A DNA stretch of 64,000 bases, from NCBI RefSeq assembly GCF_022179545.1, contig NZ_AP025518.1, positions 620,001 to 684,000 on the forward strand. Direction: 5' to 3'. Below, piece by piece: positions 57,833-64,000 of this stretch (its first letter is position 1; each line of letters starts with the position of its first letter). This stretch comes from Mycolicibacterium fortuitum subsp. fortuitum. Lineage in GTDB: Bacteria; Actinomycetota; Actinomycetes; Mycobacteriales; Mycobacteriaceae. The translations under genes and the position numbers were made by a program. The notes beneath the pieces were generated by a model that saw nothing but the letters and a program-made list of their open reading frames with translations, was not told where the DNA came from and made no database searches.

Positions 57833-58206
57833 TTTCGCCACCTAGCCTCTGCGCCCTTTTTGCCGATCTGGCTCGGGGTCAGCTTTCCGGCGTCGTCGTC
57901 TGTGTCGGGCATCCGCAGCGACTTGAGCATCGACAGCAGCAGCGTCTGATTACGTTGCAAGTCAGCGATTTCCGGCATCGACACAGGTTGTTTGTTGTAG
58001 CCGGCGACTCGGGTATCTGCCCCGGCTTTGCGAACTAGCCTGCGTTGGCGTTCGATCTCGTCAGCGAGGTAGCAAGCCTCTTCGGCGATCAGCTGCGTCT
58101 CAGGGCAGCCGCTGAAATCGCCGGTGGTGTGGAGTTTCTGCCAAAGCCTCTTACCACGTGCCCGTAGGCCGCTCGGTGGCTTGGGCACCGTTGGGGTATC
58201 GCTCAT
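57829..58206 (-). CDS. Phage terminase small subunit, P27-family-like
   Basis: A 125-residue protein from ATG 58206 (MSDTPTVPKPPSGLRARGKRLWQKLH). The pattern PKPPxGL-x-GKRLW near the start, CPETQLIAEEACYLADEIERQRRLV, then a central region ending in ADLQRNQTLLLSMLKSLRMPD matches P27-type small terminases, including those of phiRv1-like elements. The C-terminus QIGKKGAEARWRK is basic. Small terminases recognise phage DNA for packaging. No large terminase gene follows; a short unknown gene and then cargo come next. Confidence 0.78.
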   Translation of the reverse strand: MSDTPTVPKPPSGLRARGKRLWQKLHTTGDFSGCPETQLIAEEACYLADEIERQRRLVRKAGADTRVAGYNKQPVSMPEIADLQRNQTLLLSMLKSLRMPDTDDDAGKLTPSQIGKKGAEARWRK

Positions 58207-58735
58207 GTTTTCGTCCGTTTCTCGCCCGTTTGGGGCGTGTTTTCGGCCTTCTATGGCCCGTTGTTTCGATGGAAGTCCGCAGCTCAACCGTCATGCTGGG
58301 TACTCGGCTGAGTCGGAAAAACCAGGGCTATACCTAGGCATCGGTGACCGTGGGCGCATTACGACCCGGTCCTGAAGGTGCGGGGGCGGGGTATTCCCCC
58401 TGGGGTGTGTGCCTGTGCGAGGGGCAGCGGCCACGCTGCCTAGCGAGTGCCCATCTCCTGGGACGCTGCGTGTCCCAAAACGTACAGCTGCCGTGCCCAT
58501 ACCCCTGCAGTCGTCCCTGCACCCCTGCCTAGCCCCGGCCCAGGGGTGCGCCCTGCCAGGCACCCTGCCTCTGTGTACCCCTGTGCGCTGATCTGGGTGG
58601 GAGGTCTGCCCGACGCGGCATTACTGCCCCGTCCCGCCCGCCCCGCTGGCTGTGCACCCCCGAGTAGCGGGGACTCTCCCGTAAGGGGCGCCTGCTAGGG
58701 GTAGCGACCTACGCATCCCCCGACTGTGCCGCAAC
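58207..58735. other. Noncoding GC-rich region with repeated CCCTGC motifs
   Basis: No credible gene lies in these 529 bases. CCCTG(C/T) occurs repeatedly at 58500-58590 (for example 58502-58508, 58515-58520, 58522-58528, 58551-58556, 58563-58568, 58578-58582) and inverted at 58541-58546. The stretch is between the divergent small-terminase and 87-residue genes. It could contain a leader, a packaging site or a replication origin; nothing decides between these. Confidence 0.4.
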
Positions 58736-58785
58736 ATATCTCGTTGAGATATACATCGGGACGATGTATTTTGTAGATCACTACA
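58736..58785 (+). promoter_or_regulatory. Control region with three adjacent inverted repeats over a promoter
   Basis: Three perfect dyads lie end to end: ATATCTC-GTT-GAGATAT (58736-58752), TACATC-GGGAC-GATGTA (58752-58768) and TGTAG-ATCA-CTACA (58772-58785). A promoter-like pair TTGAGA (58744-58749) and TATTTT (58767-58772), spaced 17 bp, overlaps them and points toward the gene at 58816. This is the structure expected of a repressor-controlled phage promoter. Confidence 0.65.
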
Positions 58786-58815
58786 TCTCAGCACTACTCG
58801 GATTGGGGAGCCGCA

Positions 58816-59079
58816 ATGCTCGACTTGGATCTCGCAGCGGAACTGAAGAAAGTTCTGCCTTCGGTCAACCAAGGTTGGACGTTCTCGTCAACTCCCGGTT
58901 GGTATTTGTCTGACGACGATGATCGGTTGCCGATGTACTGGGACGGCACCAAATGGCACGATCCCGCAGGCGATTTCGAGCATCGTGTTGTCGAGCTGGT
59001 CACTCCGTACCTAGAGCAGATATTCAAACAGGGATTCACGGCTGGGTACGTTGCGGCGCACGAAGAGTCTGCTCTGTGA
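58816..59079 (+). CDS. Hypothetical protein (87 aa), first plus-strand gene of element
   Basis: ATG 58816 with GGGGAG 6-7 bases upstream. The sequence begins MLDLDLAAELKKVLPSVNQGW, then SSTPGWYLSDDDDRLPMYWDGTKWHDPAGDFEHRVVELVTPYLEQIFKQGF. It is acidic and rich in aromatic residues. No domain is recognised. It lies directly downstream of the three-dyad control region and overlaps the HTH gene (GTGA), so it may be an early regulatory protein. Confidence 0.72.
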   Translation: MLDLDLAAELKKVLPSVNQGWTFSSTPGWYLSDDDDRLPMYWDGTKWHDPAGDFEHRVVELVTPYLEQIFKQGFTAGYVAAHEESAL

Positions 59080-59255
59080 CGCTTCGGTATCTGTCGCGTG
59101 CGGAGGTGGCCGAACGGATCGGGGTAGCTCCCAGCACGCTAAGCCGGTACAAGCTCCCCGAACCGGATGCGATGGTCGGGACCGTGAGAGGTTGGTTGCC
59201 CGAGACTGTGGACGCTTGGAGTGCGTCACGTCCTGGTCGCGGTCATTCCTGGTGA
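59076..59255 (+). CDS. AlpA/excisionase-like helix-turn-helix protein (59 aa)
   Basis: GTG 59076 overlaps the preceding stop. The sequence TLRYLSRAEVAERIGVAPSTLSRYKLPEPDAMVGTVRGWLPETVDAWSASRPGRG follows the MerR-like winged-helix pattern of AlpA and Xis proteins: helix-turn-helix, wing with G-x-x-R-G-W-L-P-E, then VDAW. Such proteins direct excision or act as early transcription regulators in integrated elements. Its 3' end overlaps a convergent gene by 30 bp. Confidence 0.8.
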   Translation: MTLRYLSRAEVAERIGVAPSTLSRYKLPEPDAMVGTVRGWLPETVDAWSASRPGRGHSW

Positions 59256-59543
59256 GATGACGTTGCGCCACTGATCGCGTGTGATTCCCACGCTCTCGGC
59301 TTCGGATACGAGCGTGGCATGTAGTTGACACACTGCGGAAAAGGAATCGCCAAACTCGACTACCGAAGTCCAGAGCTGGGTAGTCAATTCGTTGTGTCCC
59401 AGGGCTTCACATGCTTGCTGTGCCTTCTGTATTTCTTGATCTACCAACATGCACAGCTGACAGCAGTAGGTGTGATCGACCGGGCGACCACGTGTGCAGC
59501 CTTCTCGGAAGCAGGTTGGCCGCCGTGTACGTCTGCTAGCCAC
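59226..59543 (-). CDS. Hypothetical Cys-rich protein (105 aa)
   Basis: GTG 59543 overlaps the preceding stop by 8 bp. The N-terminal third holds a possible zinc-binding cluster (TCFREGCTRGRPVDHTYCCQLC), followed by helices (VDQEIQKAQQACEALGHNELTTQLW and GDSFSAVCQLHATLVSEAESVGITRDQW). Function unknown. It is the last gene of the minus-strand run that begins near 63.9 kb. Confidence 0.65.
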   Translation of the reverse strand: MASRRTRRPTCFREGCTRGRPVDHTYCCQLCMLVDQEIQKAQQACEALGHNELTTQLWTSVVEFGDSFSAVCQLHATLVSEAESVGITRDQWRNVISPGMTATRT

Positions 59544-59967
59544 CGTTGACCGTCACTTTCCCGCCGAGACCTCGGATGGCAGCTCGGAGAATGCCGGCCC
59601 CGTTGAGAGGTGGCGGTGCGCCGGCTGGCTGGTTGTTGGCTTTGCGTAGTGCCTCGATGAAGATCTCACCAGCTGACAAGTTCTGTTGCCGCTCGGTTTC
59701 TGCTTCGGCTTGACGCTTGGCCTCTCGCTCCTCGTAGTACTTGCCGCTTTTCAGATCACGGTTGAACTGTGCCAGCTCTTGCAGCGCCTGCCTGCGTTCT
59801 TCTGTTGGGTCCGGCTCGTCGTCGGAAAGGTATTTTCCTAGCTTGCGTTCTTCGAGCTTGCGTAGGAACGCGATGGCTAGCGGGTCTGTCGGTTCGTCCT
59901 GCGGTTTGGCGTTGGCGGCTCGGTTGTTCAGCTGCCGAGCCAACTTCGTGGCGACATCTCGACTCAT
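59536..59967 (-). CDS. Hypothetical charged helical phage protein (143 aa)
   Basis: ATG 59967 (MSRDVATKLARQLNNRAANAK) overlaps the previous stop (ATGA). A long charged helical region (FLRKLEERKLGKYLSDDEPDPTEERRQALQELAQFNRDLKSGKYYEEREAKRQAEAETERQQN) suggests a coiled coil. The C-terminus is Gly/Pro-rich. No family is recognised. Confidence 0.7.
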   Translation of the reverse strand: MSRDVATKLARQLNNRAANAKPQDEPTDPLAIAFLRKLEERKLGKYLSDDEPDPTEERRQALQELAQFNRDLKSGKYYEEREAKRQAEAETERQQNLSAGEIFIEALRKANNQPAGAPPPLNGAGILRAAIRGLGGKVTVNGG

Positions 59968-60224
59968 GCGGCGCTCTGTTCGCGCACGGTGACTGGCACC
60001 CAGCGTCGGTGCTTGCCACGGATGGTTGCGAGAGACACGGAAGGCAGTGACTTCGGCGGTTCTGGCCGCTGGTACCGGCGCATGAACAGCGCCCGACGTT
60101 CTTCGATGTCGTCGGTCCAGCACGTATTACCGGCCGCCGTCCGGACTTCCGCCCAGGGCTTGCCGTAGTTCTTCCACCAGTCAGTGAACCGCTGTTCTCG
60201 TTGTTCTTGGGTTGTGTAGATCAT
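59964..60224 (-). CDS. Hypothetical phage protein (86 aa)
   Basis: ATG 60224 (MIYTTQEQREQRFTDWWKNYGKPW) is preceded by AAAGGA with an 8-base spacer; longer frames upstream are noncoding. A basic C-terminus (RGKHRRWVPVTVREQ) may bind nucleic acid. No family is recognised. It starts after a strong terminator, so a promoter must lie in the 77-bp gap or the terminator must leak. Confidence 0.68.
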   Translation of the reverse strand: MIYTTQEQREQRFTDWWKNYGKPWAEVRTAAGNTCWTDDIEERRALFMRRYQRPEPPKSLPSVSLATIRGKHRRWVPVTVREQSAA

Positions 60225-60252
60225 CGTTGTATTCCTTTGTGTTGTAGCAATG

Positions 60253-60282
60253 AAAAACCCCGGGGCGCTGGTTCCCCGGGGT
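60253..60282 (-). terminator. Intrinsic terminator of the 60302-61063 gene
   Basis: Stem ACCCCGGGG (60257-60265) and complement (60274-60282) with an 8-base loop, followed on the minus strand by TTTTT. It lies 20-49 bases behind the stop at 60302. A textbook terminator. Confidence 0.85.
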
Positions 60283-60301
60283 CGGATGTAGATGCGGTGG
60301 T

Positions 60302-61063
60302 TCAGGCAGGGTGCTGGCGTGCGGACAGTTCGAGGTTGCGCCGAAGCTCGGCGCATTCGGCGAGTGTGTTGATACCGAACGGCACCCCGAGACGGGCTGC
60401 GGTGAGGTACACGTGACCGATCAACGAGGTACCGACACCCGGACTGCCGGACTCTCGGTGAGCTTCGTCCAGTCGATAGAGCTGCTCGTAGTTCTCGGGC
60501 TGGAGGACCCGCAAAACGGGCTCGGGATTGCCGACACCGGGCAGCAAGCTCGTGTTGGCTACCCAACTTGAAATAGCGTCGATCTGCTGGGCTGCGCGTT
60601 GTGCGGCGGCGAAAGCTTCGACCGCTGCGGGTCCGCTGCTGACCAGCGTCTCAGAGTTGAGCTTCTCTGGCAGTGCCGCGACGGCTTCGATGTACGCCCG
60701 GACGTGCTCATCAAGTTGCGGCTGGAGCTGCTCAACGATGTTCGGTATAGCCGCTACGGCCTGCCGGATAACCGCACCGGCTGCGGATTCGGACAGCCGA
60801 TTCTTAGCCCGCTGCGTCGCAGCGAACTCCGCTCCGACTGCTTCGATACGGATTAACTCGTCTGCCAGTTCGTGGACCTTGGCCTCTGCGTTCTCGGTCG
60901 TGACCGAGCTGAGGGTCACGGTGGGCTGCGTGTTGACCGGAACTTTTCGGATAGCGCGGTAGACCTCGATAGCTTCGGCGAGTTCGTCGGGCAGGTCTAG
61001 GGAAAGTTTGGTGTTCCAGCGAAGCACCTGATCGGCAACGGTAGCGTTTGAGTAGTACGACAT
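60302..61063 (-). CDS. Hypothetical helical phage protein (253 aa)
   Basis: ATG 61063 (MSYYSNATVADQVLRWNTKLSLDLPDELAEAIEVYRAI) with GAGAGGAA 6-7 bases upstream. It is mostly helical and Ala-rich (AAVEAFAAAQRAAQQIDAISSW, LVSSGPAA), with no Cys clusters or catalytic motifs seen. It is the longest unknown protein of this block after the winged-helix one. Function unknown; it is flanked on both sides by terminator-like hairpins, so it is expressed as its own unit. Confidence 0.72.
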   Translation of the reverse strand: MSYYSNATVADQVLRWNTKLSLDLPDELAEAIEVYRAIRKVPVNTQPTVTLSSVTTENAEAKVHELADELIRIEAVGAEFAATQRAKNRLSESAAGAVIRQAVAAIPNIVEQLQPQLDEHVRAYIEAVAALPEKLNSETLVSSGPAAVEAFAAAQRAAQQIDAISSWVANTSLLPGVGNPEPVLRVLQPENYEQLYRLDEAHRESGSPGVGTSLIGHVYLTAARLGVPFGINTLAECAELRRNLELSARQHPA

Positions 61064-61107
61064 GTGTGTTCCTCTCGGTTGGTTAGCGCGGGAGCGCATA
61101 ACAAGAA

Positions 61108-61132
61108 CCCGCCTGTGCGGTTCACAGACGGG
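61108..61132 (-). terminator. Terminator-like hairpin after the 61183-61440 gene
   Basis: CCCG and CTGTG pair with CACAG and CGGG around a 5-base loop with one mismatch. On the minus strand the stem is followed by GTTCTTGTT. It lies about 50 bases behind the stop at 61183. Confidence 0.55.
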
Positions 61133-61182
61133 CAAATAAATGGTGTTCGGTGTCCCGTGCCTCGATAACGGTTCTCGGTGGC

Positions 61183-61440
61183 TCACAGGACCTCTGGCGC
61201 GTTGTTGGTAGTCGAGCGCAGCGCTGCTGCGATCTGTGCGGCGAGTTGGCCGCGGTCTACGCCTGCGGTTGTCACTTGCACCCCGTGTGACTCCAGTGCG
61301 ACGGCGAGCTGCATCGCAGCTGATCGTTTGGTGTTGTAACTGGCGGTGTGCTCACGCCGGCAGGCCAGGCACAGACCCTGTTTATCTCTGTCAGCTGACG
61401 TCGGTGTCGGGTGCCCGTTCGGGCATACCTCGACGGTCAC
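61183..61440 (-). CDS. Hypothetical small zinc-finger-like protein (85 aa)
   Basis: GTG 61440 with AGGAGG about 9 bases upstream. VCPNGHPTPTSADRDKQGLCLACRREH gives C-x2-H plus C-x2-C, a likely single zinc site. The rest is helical (SAAMQLAVALESHGVQVTTAGVDRGQLAAQIAAAL). Function unknown; it may bind nucleic acid. Confidence 0.7.
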   Translation of the reverse strand: MTVEVCPNGHPTPTSADRDKQGLCLACRREHTASYNTKRSAAMQLAVALESHGVQVTTAGVDRGQLAAQIAAALRSTTNNAPEVL

Positions 61441-61486
61441 ATTCGTAACCTCCTATGCGTAATCATGGTTTTGGACAAATGAGAAA

Positions 61487-61592
61487 CCCCGGCACTAGGC
61501 CGGGGCTGTCTACATGCTGGTTGGCGGGGGAGCCAGCGGTGCGTAGCAGGGCACCGCCGTCTCGACCAAACCGAGAGGGAGCACTTCCCTCT
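61487..61592 (-). other. Cluster of three hairpins between two element genes
   Basis: In the 183-bp gap 61441-61623: CCCCGGC/GCCGGGG (61487-61505, 5-base loop, followed on the minus strand by TTTCTC, a good terminator), GCGGTGC/GCACCGC (61536-61557, 8-base loop) and AGAGGGA/TCCCTCT (61574-61592, 5-base loop). The leftmost fits termination of the gene at 61624-62361; the other two are unexplained. Confidence 0.6.
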
Positions 61593-61623
61593 ACCTGTTA
61601 CGGAATACTTCGTCGGATACGAG

Positions 61624-62361
61624 CTAGTACCGATGCCCGTTGCCTTCTTTGGTGGCGCGTAGTCCACGAGCGGTGATGAACTTCAATCCTCGATCCTCAG
61701 GCTCTGGTGGGGGCTCCAGCCCGAGGCGGTCGGCTTTGGCTACCGCTCGCTTCCACCTGCCACGCTCTGCGTCTGCTAGCTTCCGGCAGTCTGTAGAGCA
61801 ATACTTTCGTGGTTGTCCTTTGTTTCGCTCAGCCCCGTTGCGGACGTGTCGCCGCAAGATGCAGCCCGAGCATTGACAACCTGTGGTCCTTAGCGGCCAC
61901 CGTTCTCCTACGCCGTCTCCGAGTGTCGCTAGCTGAAAATCGGTTGCGTCTGGCTCGAACTCACACGGGTACTTGCTGACATCGGGAGGTGGCATCCGGT
62001 CGCCGCAGAGCGCGCAGTGTGTTCGGGGTGCTGTCTTCCACGGTCGGCTACGACGATCGTCCACCCTGAACCCGTGTCCGGCGTCGACGATCTCGCCAGC
62101 TGGGTTCTCGCGGGGCGAGATCTGTACCGGGTCGCTGATGTCACCGCTTTCTAGCTTCTCTCCGTCGAACCTTGGTTTGGCACCTGCGTAGGTGGGGTTG
62201 TCGTCTCCGTCGTGTCCCATTTCTGGGCAGTGCTCCGACTCGAACGGGTTGCGTTCGGAGTCTGCAAAGTCCCGACGTTCATCCTCGGTTTCGTCGGACA
62301 GCTCGTCTAGCAGAACCTCGCGCCACGGTTCCCGGTGACGCTTGCGACCTTTGGTTGTCAT
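61624..62361 (-). CDS. Hypothetical zinc-finger protein (245 aa)
   Basis: ATG 62361 (MTTKGRKRHREPWREVLLDELSDETEDERRDF) follows the winged-helix gene by 2 bp. The N-terminus is highly charged. Two likely zinc clusters: HCALCGDRMPPPD and TTGCQCSGCILRRHVRN...KYCSTDCRKLADAERGRW, a pattern seen in phage zinc-ribbon proteins. The C-terminus is basic. Probably a nucleic-acid-binding protein; no family is recognised. Confidence 0.7.
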   Translation of the reverse strand: MTTKGRKRHREPWREVLLDELSDETEDERRDFADSERNPFESEHCPEMGHDGDDNPTYAGAKPRFDGEKLESGDISDPVQISPRENPAGEIVDAGHGFRVDDRRSRPWKTAPRTHCALCGDRMPPPDVSKYPCEFEPDATDFQLATLGDGVGERWPLRTTGCQCSGCILRRHVRNGAERNKGQPRKYCSTDCRKLADAERGRWKRAVAKADRLGLEPPPEPEDRGLKFITARGLRATKEGNGHRY

Positions 62362-62363
62362 CT

Positions 62364-63407
62364 TTAGTTGTTGCTTTCTGTGAGTCGGTTGTTGAGTGCC
62401 CGGTATGCACCGGGGTAGGCAGATCGGTTGGCGTACTGCCGGTTCTCGATCTCCCAGCGCTTGATCTCTATGTGTCCGTAGATGCCCATCGCATCGGCTA
62501 CCGCATCGAGCGGAGTATCGACGCGGAACCACAGCGTTGGTTCTCCCGGTGCGCCGGGCTTGGAACCGGCCAGAGCGTGATCAGCCAGCTTCTTCAAATA
62601 CCGCTTGGCGCTGGGAATCTTCATCCCGGTCTGTTCTGCGACGGATAGGGCTGTAGCCGGATCGTCGGTCAATACCTCGTAGATCCGTTGAGCACCGAGT
62701 CCTAGACCGGCTCGGGACCATAGATCTGAGGGGGGTGGTAACTCCTGACTTAATGAGGCTTTGCCGGTACTCCTTGAGTCATTAGTTGATACCCCCCTGT
62801 TGGGCGATGGTTGGCAGCCGGTACGAGCTGCCCAACGTAGGTTGACCTGGTACCTCTTGGTTGACCTTGTCGATGTCCTGCGGTCGGTACGTTGCACCTC
62901 CCGTATGAGGCTCAGGTCAGTGAGCGTCACCAGAGCGCGGCTGACCGAGCGTTGAGACATTCCCGCTGTCCACTTGGCCAGCTCGTAGCTGGACAGCGTT
63001 CGGGTGAAACAGTTGTTGTCGATGCAGAAGTCCGCCAGCGCCAGCGCCACTGCCCTGTCACGGCTGGCTGTTCTGGCGTTGGGCCAATCGGTGTAGGTAC
63101 CTATCCGAGCTCGTAGATCAGCGAGCGCTGTCTCAAGCTCGAACGGTTCCGAGTCCGCAGCTTTGTCCCACGCGCCGGCCAAGCTGGCGTTCTGCTTCTT
63201 AACTGTGTCACCTGTGCTGCCGGTGTACGACAGCCACAGGTTGGACATGCAGACCAGATACCGATAATCGTCGTAGCTGCCACCCTGATTGCGTATCCGG
63301 TTGGCGATTGGCAGCAACTCAGGCCCTACCCATGCCCCGTTGACATGTTCGGCCTGCAACAGTTCCAGCGTGAGCTGGTCGGGCTCAAACTCAAGTCGCC
63401 CGAGCAT
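62364..63407 (-). CDS. Two-winged-helix phage protein, possible replication initiator
   Basis: A 347-residue protein from ATG 63407 (MLGRLEFEPDQLTLELLQAEH). Residues about 130-210 look like a winged helix (DRAVALALADFCIDNNCFTRTLSSYELAKWTAGMSQRSVSRALVTLTDLSLIREVQRTDRRT), and residues about 260-315 a second (RIYEVLTDDPATALSVAEQTGMKIPSAKRYLKKLADHALA). Such double winged-helix proteins serve as replication initiators or regulators in small elements. No primase, helicase or nuclease motif was seen. The start overlaps a small upstream ORF by 17 bp. Confidence 0.65.
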   Translation of the reverse strand: MLGRLEFEPDQLTLELLQAEHVNGAWVGPELLPIANRIRNQGGSYDDYRYLVCMSNLWLSYTGSTGDTVKKQNASLAGAWDKAADSEPFELETALADLRARIGTYTDWPNARTASRDRAVALALADFCIDNNCFTRTLSSYELAKWTAGMSQRSVSRALVTLTDLSLIREVQRTDRRTSTRSTKRYQVNLRWAARTGCQPSPNRGVSTNDSRSTGKASLSQELPPPSDLWSRAGLGLGAQRIYEVLTDDPATALSVAEQTGMKIPSAKRYLKKLADHALAGSKPGAPGEPTLWFRVDTPLDAVADAMGIYGHIEIKRWEIENRQYANRSAYPGAYRALNNRLTESNN

Positions 63408-63558
63408 GTTCGGTGCCTTCCAGGGCAACGTCGATCTGGTCCCGAAGCGCAGCAAGCGCGGGTGCGTCGAACAGCAGGAACCGCGAAGTTCCTGCGGGGG
63501 ATACACGGTAAGTCACGTTGCGGTGCTGGTGGTCCCACCGTTTCTCTACTGCGCTCAA
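63391..63558 (-). CDS. Small coupled protein (55 aa), TTG start
   Basis: An open frame of 55 codons begins TTG at 63558 inside a TTGA overlap with the preceding stop, and ends 17 bp inside the winged-helix gene. The product (SAVEKRWDHQHRNVTYRVS, then RFLLFDAPALAALRDQIDVALEG) has good amino-acid composition, and no other credible frame fills the gap. Function unknown. Confidence 0.6.
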   Translation of the reverse strand: MSAVEKRWDHQHRNVTYRVSPAGTSRFLLFDAPALAALRDQIDVALEGTEHARAT

Positions 63559-63803
63559 CCGGCTACCTCGTAGGTGAGAACTTCGGCCTGGCCGAACATC
63601 ATGCCCGGGTCTGAGACGGTCTCTCGGGTCAGCGGTTCTGCTTCTCCGACGAGCTCGATTACAGGCTGGTAGATCTCATCGGTGTCTCTGACAGTCACGC
63701 TGCGGTAGACGTAGAGCGTGCCGTTTCTGATGTGAGCGAACAGCACGCAGTCCCGGGCGACGAGCTCGGTCATGGTGCCCCGTTCGATGGTTGATGTGTT
63801 CAT
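63555..63803 (-). CDS. Hypothetical phage protein (82 aa)
   Basis: ATG 63803 (MNTSTIERGTMTELVARDCVLF) with GGAAGGAA 5-6 bases upstream. The sequence looks beta-rich (CVLFAHIRNGTLYVYRSVTVRDTDEIYQPVIELVGEAEPL). No domain is recognised. It is coupled at both ends to small ORFs. Confidence 0.68.
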   Translation of the reverse strand: MNTSTIERGTMTELVARDCVLFAHIRNGTLYVYRSVTVRDTDEIYQPVIELVGEAEPLTRETVSDPGMMFGQAEVLTYEVAG

Positions 63804-63904
63804 ATCGGTTCCTTCCGTTGATATTTCGTAGTTGTCGCGGTTTGTATCGCTTGCGTCGCCTCTCGGCGATTCCGCGCATTCGGTAGGACTTCCGGCTGGT
63901 TCAC
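63800..63904 (-). CDS. Possible leader ORF (34 aa)
   Basis: GTG 63904 opens a 34-codon frame (NQPEVLPNARNRREATQAIQ, then a basic end) whose stop overlaps the next ATG (ATGA). No ribosome site is visible. It may be a small protein or chance. Confidence 0.28.
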   Translation of the reverse strand: MNQPEVLPNARNRREATQAIQTATTTKYQRKEPI

Positions 63905-64000
63905 ATCTGGCTATCGCCTTCAGGTGTCCGTGGTCCCTGTTCTGGTGTTGGTGTCATCGCTGACAAGGCAGACGATACGGTGTGGCTAACTAGTATGTCA

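Larger units (their letters stand above)
55300..64000. mobile_element. Integrated phage-like element (left part; continues past window)
   Basis: From about 55.3 kb the sequence becomes less GC-rich: the 60 bases at 56881-56940 contain 28 G or C, far below the chromosomal genes. Genes are small, overlapping and mostly unrecognisable. A P27-type small terminase, an AlpA/Xis-like protein, tandem operators and strong terminators indicate a phage origin. No integrase, capsid or large terminase is in the visible part, and the attachment sites were not identified. Small mycobacterial prophages such as phiRv1 and phiRv2 are the nearest known type. Confidence 0.75.

Noticed and set aside
58291..58563. 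90-codon minus-strand open frame in the element's intergenic region
   Set aside because: Composition (Gly, Arg, His, Pro) is noncoding-like, there is no ribosome site, and overlapping frames on both strands are equally open because of high GC.
55194..63967. Nine-base repeat GCTGACAAG near 55.2 kb and near 63.96 kb as possible att repeat
   Set aside because: Too short to exceed chance over about 8.8 kb, and no integrase gene lies between the copies.
1..64000. CRISPR arrays, tRNA or rRNA genes, insertion sequences
   Set aside because: Looked for regular repeat-spacer units, cloverleaf sequences with a TTCGA arm, and transposase motifs; none were convincing.

Overview
The window is high-GC chromosome from a mycobacterium, most likely a fast-growing Mycolicibacterium. 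The decisive evidence is a complete, uninterrupted ESX-3 type VII secretion operon (eccA3 to eccE3, 23012-37570). It is flanked by genes whose order follows the M. tuberculosis Rv0269c-Rv0296c and Rv0308-Rv0310c neighbourhoods: a LigD-type polymerase, fadD2, fadE6, a TetR/VOC pair, trans-aconitate methyltransferase, Stf0 sulfotransferase, sulfatase, PAP2, L,D-transpeptidase and a SnoaL-like protein. No rRNA, tRNA, CRISPR array or insertion sequence was seen.

Layout. 1-3.3 kb: 3' part of an arylsulfatase gene and a DUF1254/DUF1214 lipoprotein gene, closed by a strong bidirectional terminator. 3.4-6.8 kb: a STAS-domain gene and a translationally coupled lutABC lactate-oxidation operon. 6.9-12.8 kb: hydrolase, GNAT, stand-alone LigD-type polymerase, fadD2, SDR and two small membrane or secreted proteins. 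12.9-22.9 kb: lipid and acyl metabolism with several regulators (fadE6, a 2-hydroxyacid dehydrogenase-hydrolase-TetR operon divergent from a VOC gene, AraC, TetR, DUF2236 and two SAM methyltransferases). 23.0-37.6 kb: ESX-3, the exporter of EsxG-EsxH and PE5-PPE4 that serves siderophore-iron acquisition, preceded by an iron-box-like sequence. 37.5-41.3 kb: hydrolases, amidohydrolase and tam. 41.3-46.3 kb: a sulfation locus in which CysD and the CysN-CysC fusion make APS and PAPS, Stf0 transfers sulfate, and a sulfatase lies just upstream. 46.4-55.0 kb: TetR, a ferredoxin-reductase plus AurF-type diiron oxygenase pair behind a 12-bp-arm palindrome, two PAP2 proteins, an L,D-transpeptidase, a SnoaL-like protein and a FAD-Rieske oxidoreductase.

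From about 55.3 kb to the right edge the base composition drops, genes become short and tightly overlapping, and almost none are recognisable. This is one end of an integrated phage-like element. It has a P27-type small terminase, a divergent control region with three adjacent operator-like inverted repeats over a promoter-like sequence, an AlpA/excisionase-like protein, a two-winged-helix protein that may be a replication initiator, zinc-finger proteins, several small proteins and good intrinsic terminators. At its outer end is a separate three-gene low-GC operon of unknown function (55344-57411) that looks like cargo. No large terminase, capsid, portal or integrase gene lies in the visible part, so a phage satellite or a defective prophage are both possible. 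The element continues past the window.
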